Of a DNA stretch of 64,000 nucleotides, positions 36,932-44,605 are shown piece by piece (position 1 is the stretch's first letter; each line of letters begins with the position of its first letter). A program made the position numbers and the translations under genes. Source of the DNA: Flavobacterium rivuli WB 3.3-2 = DSM 21788 (lineage in GTDB: Bacteria > Bacteroidota > Bacteroidia > Flavobacteriales > Flavobacteriaceae). Location of the stretch: positions 124,001-188,000 of the forward strand of contig NZ_KB899970.1 in assembly GCF_000378485.1 (NCBI RefSeq), written 5' to 3'. The notes below the pieces were generated by a model that was not told the DNA's origin, did not search any database, and worked only from the letters and a program-made list of their open reading frames with translations.

Positions 36932-38068
36932 ATGAAATTTCAGAACAGTGCTATTTTATCGTTAGGAAGTAACCTGGGCAATCGTTTAGAGAGCCTGCAG
37001 CAGGGTATTGATTATATACACAGCCATATAGCCACGGTTATAAAAACATCCGGCGTTTATGAAACTCCTGCATGGGGCTTTGAGGGTGATGCCTTTTACA
37101 ACTGTGCTCTATTAGTGCATACCAGTAAATCGGCAATAGAACTTTTACAAGGCCTGCTTGCTGCCGAAGCACAGTGTGGAAGGGTGCGCAGTGCTACGGG
37201 CGAGTACATTTCGCGCACTATAGATATAGATATTATTGCCTTTAATGATGAAGTGATTAACAAGCCGCATTTGCAGGTGCCGCATCCGCGGATGGCAGGG
37301 CGCAATTTTGTGCTGTACCCTTTACGTGATATTTCGCCGCAATGGGTGCACCCAATACTGAACATGGATATTAACCAGCTTATAGCAGAAACTGAAGATA
37401 CGTCTGACTGCGAACTGGTAACCCAACTTACATCGCCTGCCGATGCCTACAGCCCGGAGCGGTTTAATTACATTGCTATAGAAGGGAATATTGGCGCAGG
37501 GAAAACATCGCTTGCCTTAAAGATATCGGAAGATTTTAATGCACAGCTCGTGCCCGAACGTTTTGCTGATAACCCGTTCCTGCCTAAATTTTATGCCGAC
37601 CAGGCGCGGTATGCCTTTTCTTTAGAAATGTCCTTCCTGGCCGACCGGTACCAGCAGCTTACCGATGACCTCTCGCAACTAAACCTGTTCAGCGATTTTG
37701 TGGTAGCCGATTACTATATTGTAAAGTCACTCATTTTTTCTAAAATTACCCTTAGCGAAGACGAGTACCGCCTCTACCACCGCCTGTTTGATATTATGTA
37801 TAAAGAGCTGCCGAAACCCGGCCTGTACATTTACCTGTACCAAAGCACCGAAAGGCTGTTGCAGCAAATTAAAAAACGGGGGCGCGACTACGAGCAGGAT
37901 ATTACGGTTGAATACCTTGATAACATTAACCGCGGTTACCTCGACTTTATTAAATCGGCTACCGGGCTAAATGTATTGGTTATAGATGTTACCGATAAAG
38001 ATTTTGTCAACAATCAGGAAGATTATTTGTGGATTTTGGATCAATTGAAAGGGGTTAATAAGCAATAG
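36932..38068 (+). CDS. folK: Fusion of HPPK (FolK) and deoxynucleoside kinase
   Basis: Residues 1-160 are 6-hydroxymethyl-7,8-dihydropterin pyrophosphokinase (folate synthesis): LSLGSNLGNR, NCALLVHTS and the Mg-binding RTIDIDI with Asp98 and Asp100, then HPRMAGRNFVLYPL. Residues 178-378 are a deoxynucleoside kinase: P-loop EGNIGAGKTS (184-193), ERF, DYYIVKSLIFS and a LID region KKRGRDYEQDI. The same fusion is known in Bacteroidetes. ATG 36932 is preferred because it gives the HPPK N-terminus, and the box TTACTTTG lies only 6 bp upstream, suggesting a nearly leaderless transcript. Confidence 0.94.
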   Translation: MKFQNSAILSLGSNLGNRLESLQQGIDYIHSHIATVIKTSGVYETPAWGFEGDAFYNCALLVHTSKSAIELLQGLLAAEAQCGRVRSATGEYISRTIDIDIIAFNDEVINKPHLQVPHPRMAGRNFVLYPLRDISPQWVHPILNMDINQLIAETEDTSDCELVTQLTSPADAYSPERFNYIAIEGNIGAGKTSLALKISEDFNAQLVPERFADNPFLPKFYADQARYAFSLEMSFLADRYQQLTDDLSQLNLFSDFVVADYYIVKSLIFSKITLSEDEYRLYHRLFDIMYKELPKPGLYIYLYQSTERLLQQIKKRGRDYEQDITVEYLDNINRGYLDFIKSATGLNVLVIDVTDKDFVNNQEDYLWILDQLKGVNKQ

Positions 38069-38093
38069 GGATTTGCAATTGACAATAAGCAAT

Positions 38094-38739
38094 TCCTTTG
38101 CTAGCGCGAGCCTCAGGCTCGCGCTAGCGTGGCGAGTCAATCTTTTATATGATGATCTAAAGTAGAGATTCCTCAATTCCGCTGCGCTTCATTCGGAATG
38201 ACACATCGCTATTCCATTTCGACGAAGGAGAAATCTTAAATGAATAACTATAAATTGCTTTTGTGTCCAGGAATGACTGGCCCTTTGCTAGCGCGAGCCT
38301 CAGGCTCGTGCCGGCAACTATTTAAATATTGTGCACGAGCCTGAGGCTCGCGCCAGCGTGGGGAGTCAATCTTTTATATGATAATCTAAAGTAGAGATTC
38401 CTCAATTCCGCTGCGCTTCATTCGGAATGATACTCGCTATTCCATTTCGACGAAGGAGAATCTCAAATGAATAACTATAAATTGCTTTTGTGTCCAGGAA
38501 TGACTGGCCCTTTGCTAGCGCGAGCCTCAGGCTCGTGCCGGCAACTATTTAAATATTGTGCACGAGCCTGAGGCTCGCGCCAGCGTGGCGAGTCAATCTT
38601 TTATATGATAATCTAAAGTAGAGATTCCTCAATTCCGCTGCGCTTCATTCATAATCACACATCGCTATTCCATTTCGACGAAGGAGAAATCTAAAATTAA
38701 TAATTATACGATTGCTTTTGTGTACAGGAATGACTGGCC
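38094..38739. repeat. Three tandem copies of a ~227-bp intergenic repeat with large hairpins
   Basis: Copies start at about 38094, 38281 and 38508; copy 1 is shorter because it lacks one hairpin arm. Each begins with GCTAGCGCGAGCCTCAGGCT and a nearby reverse-complement arm, forming a stem of about 25 bp in copies 2 and 3. An invariant AGTCAATCTTTTATATGAT and a block reading on the minus strand as TCATTCCGAATGAAGCGC...GAGGAATCTC follow. Copies 2 and 3 are nearly identical. No open frame crosses the copies. They lie between folK and a GH43 gene. Confidence 0.9.
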
Positions 38740-39060
38740 GGTGTCACTTTGAGCGAAGCCTGCCTGCCGGTAGGCGGGTATAACGTAGTCGAAGAATCTC
38801 AGAAAAATAGAACTAATGCGCATATAAATTTAGATTGCCTCGTGCCTCGCAATGACAGCCTCCGTCTGATATGTTTCGGTGATTTGTCATTCTGAGCGAA
38901 GTGCAACGTAGTCGAAGAATCTCTAATTCTAAGCTTCAGGAGGGCGGCATGTTTGTATCCAATCCCACCGAAACGACCTTGAGCTTTGGAGAAGAGCATA
39001 TAAATAATATACCGCTTCTCCAAAGCTCAATTGATGTTGTTTTGTTTTTCCTGTAAATAT
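38740..39060. repeat. Mixed short intergenic repeats (TCATTC...GAATCTC family and GATTGC...GCAATGA)
   Basis: Two elements share GAGCGAAG...AACGTAGTCGAAGAATCTC: 38744-38802, with a GC palindrome CCTGCC...GGCGGGT in its middle, and 38886-38923. Between them at 38831-38855 is AGATTGCC...CGCAATGAC, which recurs at 45252-45276. An open frame on the minus strand across 38799-39023 is an artefact of the repeats. Nothing else is seen up to the GH43 gene. Confidence 0.75.
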
Positions 39061-39101
39061 GTCATACATCAGGGACTAATGCACTTTTATAAAACAATAT
39101 T

Positions 39102-40091
39102 CTACAACTCTCCAATCCCTTTTGGCACTACAGGCAAAATGTTTCCTGCATTGTCAAACTTCAGGCTGTCTATACATAGCTGTCGTAAAACATAATCCTG
39201 CTTTTGCGGTTTAATGCGGTGGTATAAAATGTAATCCTGACCTTTCTCGGTAAATACAGTGTGGTGGCCGGGTCCGTAGGTAACACTGTCTTTAGTGGTT
39301 TGCAGTATAGGGCTGTTAACGCCTTTTGTAAATGGCCCAAGCGGACTGTTGCCCGTTGCATAGCCTACTTTATAGGTAGCATCTATAGCTTTACCCTGCG
39401 AGAACATCAGGTAATATTTGTTGTTACGCTTTATCATGTGCGGGCCTTCAAAGTAATCGGGTGGGGTAACGTCTTGCGGAGTACCATCAAATGTATGCAT
39501 GTCTTTTTTAAGCTTTACCGCCATACACTTGCCATTAACCCAGTTATAACCCGATCCCCAGTACAGGTATGCCTGCCCATCGGTATCAATAAAACAGTCG
39601 GCGTCTATGTTGTGCACAACAGGGAAATCATTTTTAGAGACCAACGGTGTGTTATCTGCCTTCATGTTTTTCCATGGGCCAAGCGGGTTATCGGCTACGC
39701 CGCCCCAAACTTCGCTGCCTACAGATACGTACATATAAAACTTTCCATCGGTACCCTTAACAACTCCGGGAGCCCATACCTTTGCATCGCCCGATGTTGG
39801 GCTGGTACATTGTGCTTTAGTAGGCCAGTTTAGTTTTTCTTTTTTAAAAGTCTTAAAATCTTTAGTAACCAGTACGGCAAGCTCATCGGCACCCCACGGG
39901 TCTATAGTAGCATATATATAATAATCGCCATTGTGCTTAACTATAGTTGGGTCGGCATAATAACCATCTATAATTGGATTCGTTATAACAGCCTGAGTAG
40001 GGGTCGGGGTGGTTTCTGCTTGTTTTTGTTTGCAGCCAACAGCCAGGATGCTAAGCAGAGCTACAGTTTTTAAGGTAAGGCGATAATTCAT
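39102..40091 (-). CDS. Glycoside hydrolase family 43-like lipoprotein
   Basis: A lipoprotein signal (MNYRLTLKTVALLSILAVGC) precedes a five-bladed beta-propeller of about 300 residues. The three family carboxylates are visible: Asp in GYYADPTIV (general base), Asp in HNIDADCFID (pKa modulator) and Glu in FEGPHMIKR (general acid). Family 43 enzymes cleave arabinose or xylose side chains and similar beta-linked sugars from plant polysaccharides. No other polysaccharide-utilisation genes are adjacent, so the substrate is open. It should sit on the outer membrane or in the periplasm. Confidence 0.9.
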   Translation of the reverse strand: MNYRLTLKTVALLSILAVGCKQKQAETTPTPTQAVITNPIIDGYYADPTIVKHNGDYYIYATIDPWGADELAVLVTKDFKTFKKEKLNWPTKAQCTSPTSGDAKVWAPGVVKGTDGKFYMYVSVGSEVWGGVADNPLGPWKNMKADNTPLVSKNDFPVVHNIDADCFIDTDGQAYLYWGSGYNWVNGKCMAVKLKKDMHTFDGTPQDVTPPDYFEGPHMIKRNNKYYLMFSQGKAIDATYKVGYATGNSPLGPFTKGVNSPILQTTKDSVTYGPGHHTVFTEKGQDYILYHRIKPQKQDYVLRQLCIDSLKFDNAGNILPVVPKGIGEL

Positions 40092-40117
40092 TTTAAAATA
40101 ATATGGTTTGTATAACC

Positions 40118-40125
40118 CAAATATA
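40118..40125 (-). promoter_or_regulatory. -7 box of the GH43 gene
   Basis: TATATTTG on the minus strand matches TAnnTTTG, 26 bp before the start codon. Confidence 0.5.
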
Positions 40126-40224
40126 TTAAAATGTTTAGTTTTTAAATGTGAAAATTACATTTAATGCAAAATAAAGGGGCAGTGTATAAGGTAAGCCTCC
40201 TAAACATTTATTGCTTTATTTATA

Positions 40225-40659
40225 TTACTCGGGCATCATTGCTGTAGTAATTCCTATGCGGTTCCAGGCGTTAATAGCTATTATAAGCATGATAACCTGA
40301 GCAGTATATTTATCGCCTAAAATGGTTATTGCATCGTTATAAGTTTTGTCAGATACGTGGCCTGTAATAAGTGTCACTTCTTCGGTTAAGGCTAATATGG
40401 CTTTTTCTTCTTCGCTAAAAAACGGGGTTTCCCTCCAGGTACTGAGTGTATAAAGGCGCTGTTCTGTCTCGCCAAGTTTGCGGGCATCTTTAGAGTGTTT
40501 GTCTAAACAATAGGCACAACCATTTATTTGAGAAGCCCTGAGTTTAATAAGTTCTTTATGCAAAGGTTTAATATCTGTAGTAGCTAAATATTTTTCAAAG
40601 CCCAGCATTACTTTAAATCCTTCCGGTTCTGTTTCGTGTATTAAAATCCTTGTTTTCAT
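40225..40659 (-). CDS. Carboxymuconolactone decarboxylase/AhpD-like protein
   Basis: A 144-residue helical protein with the AhpD-type redox motif CAYCLDKHSKDA, in which CxxC and a following His form the catalytic site of alkylhydroperoxidase-like proteins. Most likely a peroxide-related cytosolic enzyme. The divergent DPP gene starts 161 bp away, and a 16-bp palindrome lies between the two. Confidence 0.9.
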   Translation of the reverse strand: MKTRILIHETEPEGFKVMLGFEKYLATTDIKPLHKELIKLRASQINGCAYCLDKHSKDARKLGETEQRLYTLSTWRETPFFSEEEKAILALTEEVTLITGHVSDKTYNDAITILGDKYTAQVIMLIIAINAWNRIGITTAMMPE

Positions 40660-40714
40660 AATGTTATTGTATTTAATTGTTGATACAAATTTCTAAAATG
40701 CCAGTCACAAAAAA

Positions 40715-40730
40715 CTTAAACCGGTTTAAG
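40715..40730. promoter_or_regulatory. LacI-like 16-bp operator palindrome
   Basis: CTTAAACCGGTTTAAG is a perfect palindrome with the AAACCGGTTT core typical of LacI-family operators. It sits in the divergent spacer between the AhpD-like and DPP genes. No LacI-type regulator gene is in the window. Confidence 0.45.
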
Positions 40731-40820
40731 AAAGCAGCTTAATGCTGCCGATTCTGTTTTCTAACTTTCCATTCATGTTTTTAAAAATCCCTATCTTGCG
40801 CGTACAAACAAAACTTTGAT

Positions 40821-42950
40821 ATGAAATTAGTACGCTTACTCATCCTCTTTGTTGCCTTTCCTGCACTGGCACAGCAAGGCGGTATGTGGATACCCTCACT
40901 GCTGCAGGGTATGAACGAAAAAGAAATGAAAAGCCTGGGCATGAAAATGTCGGTACAGGATATTTATGATGTTAACCATTCCAGCCTTAAAGATGCCGTA
41001 CCCCAGTTTAACGGTGGCTGTACCAGTGAGGTAATATCGTCTCAGGGGTTGCTGCTTACAAACCACCACTGCGGTTTTGGCGAAATACAAAGCCATAGTA
41101 CGGTAGAGCATGATTACCTTACTAACGGTTTCTGGGCTATGAGCCAGGCCGAAGAGTTGCCTAACCCGGACTTAGAGGTAACCTTTATTGTACGTATAGA
41201 AGATGTTACTACAAAGGTGCTCGAAGGTACACAGGCAATTGATGAAAAAGCGAGGGTGCAAAAAATTCAGCAGAATATTGCCAGCCTTACCAAGACATTA
41301 CCTAAAGAAGCGTGGCAGGAAAATAGTATACGCACCTTTTATGAGGGTAACCAGTACATGCTGTTCGTAACAGAGTCTTTTAAAGATGTAAGGCTTGTGG
41401 GCGCACCACCATCATCTATTGGTAAATTTGGTAATGATACAGATAATTGGGTGTGGCCAAGGCATACCGGGGACTTCTCGTTGTTCCGTATTTATGCCGA
41501 TAAAAGCAACCGCCCCGCGGCTTACAGTAAAGACAATGTACCGTACAAGCCTAAGTACTTTTTTCCGGTATCTGTAAAAGGAGTTAAAGAAAACGATTTT
41601 ACACTTGTATTTGGCTATCCCGGCCGTACTACAGAGTATTTGCCATCTGTAGCCATAGACCAATTGGTTACGGTGCTTAACCCTGCCAAGATAGAAATAA
41701 GAGAGGCCGCCCTAAAAGTAGCCGACGGTTTTATGCGAAAAGACAAAGCCATAAAAATACAGTATGCTGCCAAGTATGCAAGTATTGCCAACTACTGGAA
41801 AAAATGGATAGGGGAGACTACCGGCCTAAAAAAGACCAACGCCGTTGCCATTAAAAAAGCACAGGAAAAAGAATTTATGGCCCGTGTGCAAAAGGCCGGC
41901 AAACAAGCTGAATATGGTAATTTACTGGCTGACTTCGAAAAGAATTATAAGGCCATAGAACAGTACTCGCTTGCGCGTGATTATTTTACCGAAGTAGCTT
42001 TAAGAAATACAGAGCTGCTTACCACCGCTTACAGGCTGTACCAATTAGAATTGGTATTTAAAAATAAAGGTGCACAGGCGTTTACAGACCGTAGGGAAAA
42101 CATGATTGCTACCCTTACAGAGATATACAAAGACTTTAATAAGAATGTAGACGAAAAGGTGTTTGAGCAACTCATAGAGTTATACGGCACTAAAATGCCT
42201 AAGCAGTTTGTGCCTGCAGCTATTGCCGGTGCCGATTATAAAAAGCTTACTGCTGAGGTGTATGGCCAGTCGAAACTTACAAGCCTTGACGGCGTTAAGG
42301 AACTCCTTGCCGGAGATCCTGCTGCTGCCATTGCCCGCCTTAATGCCGATAAAGGCTACCAGCTGCTTAAAGCTATGGCCGAGACGCAAACAGAAAAAGT
42401 GATGCCTAAGTATGACGAGCTTAACCTGCAAATAGCTGCCTTGCAGCGCACTTACATGAAAGTCATACTGGAACTTAGCCCTAAAGAGGCGCGCATTTTT
42501 CCCGATGCTAACAGTACCCTGCGTGTTACTTACGGTAAAGTAAAAGGCTACGAACCTAAAGACGCTACTTACTATGAGCCGGTTACTTACCTTGGCGGTG
42601 TTTTGGAAAAATACATTCCCGGCGATTATGAGTATGACGTGCCACAAAAACTGATAGACCTGTACAACAAAAAAGACTTTGGCCAGTATGGCGAAAAGGG
42701 TAAAATGCCTGTTTGCTTTATAGGTACTAACCATACTACAGGAGGCAACTCCGGCAGCCCGGCAATAGATGCTAAGGGTAATCTTATAGGGCTTAATTTT
42801 GACCGTGTGTGGGAAGGTACCATGAGCGATGTATATTACGATCCGTCTATTTGCCGCAACATAATGGTAGATATGCGCTATGTGTTATTTATTATAGACA
42901 AGTTTGCCGGTGCCACGCATTTAGTAAACGAAATGAAGGTGGTAAAATAA
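40821..42950 (+). CDS. S46-family dipeptidyl-peptidase, DPP11 type (Asp/Glu-specific)
   Basis: Periplasmic exopeptidase that removes dipeptides from peptide N-termini. A signal peptide (MKLVRLLILFVAFPALAQ) leads a 709-residue double-barrel protease with helical insert. The catalytic residues are His83 (TNHHCGF), Asp208 (NDTDNW) and Ser644 (GGNSGSP). Eighteen residues after the Ser is Arg662 (NFDRVWEG). In S46 enzymes Arg at this site selects acidic P1 residues (DPP11), while Gly gives hydrophobic specificity (DPP7). The Arg-based call rests on known family data and my own alignment by eye. It should serve peptide nutrition. Confidence 0.9.
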   Translation: MKLVRLLILFVAFPALAQQGGMWIPSLLQGMNEKEMKSLGMKMSVQDIYDVNHSSLKDAVPQFNGGCTSEVISSQGLLLTNHHCGFGEIQSHSTVEHDYLTNGFWAMSQAEELPNPDLEVTFIVRIEDVTTKVLEGTQAIDEKARVQKIQQNIASLTKTLPKEAWQENSIRTFYEGNQYMLFVTESFKDVRLVGAPPSSIGKFGNDTDNWVWPRHTGDFSLFRIYADKSNRPAAYSKDNVPYKPKYFFPVSVKGVKENDFTLVFGYPGRTTEYLPSVAIDQLVTVLNPAKIEIREAALKVADGFMRKDKAIKIQYAAKYASIANYWKKWIGETTGLKKTNAVAIKKAQEKEFMARVQKAGKQAEYGNLLADFEKNYKAIEQYSLARDYFTEVALRNTELLTTAYRLYQLELVFKNKGAQAFTDRRENMIATLTEIYKDFNKNVDEKVFEQLIELYGTKMPKQFVPAAIAGADYKKLTAEVYGQSKLTSLDGVKELLAGDPAAAIARLNADKGYQLLKAMAETQTEKVMPKYDELNLQIAALQRTYMKVILELSPKEARIFPDANSTLRVTYGKVKGYEPKDATYYEPVTYLGGVLEKYIPGDYEYDVPQKLIDLYNKKDFGQYGEKGKMPVCFIGTNHTTGGNSGSPAIDAKGNLIGLNFDRVWEGTMSDVYYDPSICRNIMVDMRYVLFIIDKFAGATHLVNEMKVVK

Positions 42951-43112
42951 GGTAGTTGTAAACTTATATGATTACATTTTACCTTAAAACTATTATTTGC
43001 AGATTATGCTATATTGCAGGATGTTAAATGATAAGGTTAAAAGTGAATTTAAACAGGTAATAATCTGACTTTCAGGTTGAAAAGATTTAAAGTATTTTTT
43101 ATTAATAAATAT

Positions 43113-43142
43113 TTTGCGATATTAAAAAATTTATATCTTTGC
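43113..43142 (+). promoter_or_regulatory. Bacteroidetes-type promoter of the Thr-rich lipoprotein gene
   Basis: TTTTG (43113-43117) and TATCTTTG (43135-43142) are separated by 17 bp, exactly as in the promoter at 5402-5431. Confidence 0.75.
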
Positions 43143-43177
43143 TGCGAATTAATAATTAACCTTTATAATTAAGTAAG

Positions 43178-43402
43178 ATGAAAAAAGTTGTTTTAACCCT
43201 TGCCCTTGTAGCTATGATGAGTGTTTCTTTTGTTTCTTGTAAAGAAACTGCTAAAGAAGAAACTACTACAGAAACTACAGTAGATTCTACAGTTACTGAA
43301 ACTCCAGAAGTTGCAGCTCCAACTACAGATTCTGCTGCTACAACTACTACTACAGTTGATTCTACTAAAACTACAACTACTGAAACTACTCCAGCTCAGT
43401 AA
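43178..43402 (+). CDS. Small Thr-rich lipoprotein (74 aa)
   Basis: A lipoprotein signal (MKKVVLTLALVAMMSVSFVSC, Cys at 21) is followed by about 53 residues made almost only of Thr, Glu, Ser, Ala, Val, Asp and Pro in tracts such as TTTTTVDSTKTTTTETT. The region is unstructured and acidic and could be heavily O-glycosylated, since Bacteroidetes glycosylate D-S/T motifs and several DST sites occur. It has a strong promoter and terminator and is probably abundant. Its function is unknown. Confidence 0.8.
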   Translation: MKKVVLTLALVAMMSVSFVSCKETAKEETTTETTVDSTVTETPEVAAPTTDSAATTTTTVDSTKTTTTETTPAQ

Positions 43403-43428
43403 TTAATACGTTTACGTAAAAGCATAAG

Positions 43429-43454
43429 AAGCTCCGCATTGCGGGGCTTTTTTA
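43429..43454 (+). terminator. Terminator of the Thr-rich lipoprotein gene
   Basis: A 9-bp stem with one mismatch/wobble (AAGCTCCGC / GCGGGGCTT) with a 3-nt loop and TTTTT. Confidence 0.9.
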
Positions 43455-43555
43455 TTTTAGCAGGTTTGTATATTTGTAATAGCAATAAGTATAAGCACAA
43501 TGATTATGGAGTTAGAGCTTTGATAAAGCTTATACGAACATACCGCACTAGTGCA

Positions 43556-43830
43556 GAGCTGCAAGATAAGCTGGAGCTTGGGGTTTACGACTATGAGCAA
43601 GGAATTCAGGAAGATGGATGAATATTGACCCGAAAGCAGAGCAATACAGACGATGGTCGCCCTATATCTACGCTTATGATAATCCAATTAGGTTTATTGA
43701 CCCTGACGGCATGAGTGCTATATGGAAGCCTGATGTGAATGGAAATCTGATTGCAGAGAAAGGTGATAATACTAAAACATTGGCGAAATATTTGGGAGCA
43801 AAAGTATTCGATATAGCAGAATCACAATAA
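43556..43830 (+). pseudogene. Remnant of an Rhs/YD-repeat protein: end of core plus truncated C-terminal tip
   Basis: The first frame reads [16 protein letters not shown] and meets a stop; a second frame then continues [19 protein letters not shown] and [10 protein letters not shown]. Together this is the conserved Rhs core end (ELQDELGL...YDYGAR...GRW...DPDGM) with a short deletion and frameshift near 43595. After the DPDGM boundary a variable tip of about 38 residues ends AESQ-stop, too short for a toxin domain. Weak similarity (NSNKYKHN) may extend back to about 43475. A small membrane-anchored protein gene follows 10 nt later, as expected for an immunity partner. Confidence 0.75.
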
Positions 43831-43840
43831 TTAAGAAATA

Positions 43841-44224
43841 GTGAAAAACAAGAAATTAATTCTACTAACTTACATTCCACTTTTTTTACTGGGAATGCTA
43901 TTTCTTTATATAATGAATAAAGGAGATTTGAATGAACGTGAAATTGCTCCAAAAATAAGATTTGAAACAAAGCTTATTGATTTATATGTCGCGAGTATAT
44001 CTTTTGAAAGAAATGGTTTATATTTAAATAAAGTATTATATAATGCGGGTGGAATAAGTAGCTATTCAAGAGTTCATTTTAAAAATGGTTTAATAGAATT
44101 GCAAGATATTAAACCTCCTTATGTGTTATCGAAAAAGGTAAATAATGATACTTTAAGGATAAGTAAAAATGATGTAAATTATTATTTGTTAGTTACACAG
44201 GAAATCGAATATTCAAGAAGGTAA
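43841..44224 (+). CDS. Small membrane-anchored protein, possible orphan immunity protein
   Basis: Starts with GTG at 43841: MKNKKLILLTYIPLFLLGMLFLYIM, one N-terminal membrane helix. About 100 polar, AT-rich-coded residues follow (KIRFETKLIDLYVASI). I recognise no family. It lies directly behind a truncated Rhs tip, the usual place of a cognate immunity gene. Base composition is more AT-rich than in the flanking housekeeping genes. The role is inferred from position only. Confidence 0.55.
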   Translation: MKNKKLILLTYIPLFLLGMLFLYIMNKGDLNEREIAPKIRFETKLIDLYVASISFERNGLYLNKVLYNAGGISSYSRVHFKNGLIELQDIKPPYVLSKKVNNDTLRISKNDVNYYLLVTQEIEYSRR

Positions 44225-44231
44225 TGTGTTA

Positions 44232-44274
44232 TATTAACAATGATCTCCCCGAACCGGGGAGATCATTGTTAATA
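44232..44274. other. 20-bp perfect hairpin without T-run behind the putative immunity gene
   Basis: Arms at 44232-44251 and 44255-44274 pair perfectly over 20 bp (core GATCTCCCCG / CGGGGAGATC) around the loop AAC. No T-run follows in either direction. It may still terminate transcription from both sides, or mark a cassette boundary. Confidence 0.7.
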
Positions 44275-44369
44275 GTTAAACCTTGCTAAACGATTCTAAG
44301 ATATAATTATAGGAGCCGTTAAACTCTTCTACAGTCTTGTGGCACTTAGATAGCTATTTTACAACACGA

Positions 44370-44585
44370 AAAATAAATTATCTTGACATTGCGGCAGGTT
44401 AAGATAGAGAAAGTTGTTACCGATGTGACGAAGATAGTAACCATAGATTGTATTGATGGTTACTATTACAAGAATGCAGTACTACAGTTTTTCACTAAGC
44501 GAGGTTAGGTGGACTATACTCCATCCGTAAGGGGGCATCGCCCAATGATATATATAAATATGTTTACCAGTACAAAGACCATTTG
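44370..44585 (+). pseudogene. Second Rhs core fragment, decayed
   Basis: One frame gives KVVTDVTKIV, then DGYYYKNAVLQFF (44455-44493); another gives DIYKYVYQYKDHL (44547-44585). Both match successive parts of the Rhs core (G-x-x-YKN-x-VLQFF, then YVYQYKDHLGN). The frames differ and a stop lies between, so the piece is not translated as a unit. In an intact protein this segment precedes the one seen at 43556-43830, so it must come from another copy. It ends about 20 bp before the next gene. Confidence 0.65.
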
Positions 44586-44605
44586 GTAATTAATAACATT
44601 AAACC

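Noticed and set aside
38094..38739. Possible CRISPR-like array
   Set aside because: The repeated unit is about 227 bp, with no short unique spacers and no cas genes nearby.
38799..39023. Minus-strand open frame of 74 codons
   Set aside because: It runs through the short intergenic repeats, has no family resemblance, and its frame is interrupted in other copies of the same repeats.
43439..43621. 60-codon plus-strand frame as a gene of its own
   Set aside because: Its second half is Rhs core sequence read up to a frameshift, and its first half overlaps the terminator of the preceding lipoprotein gene.
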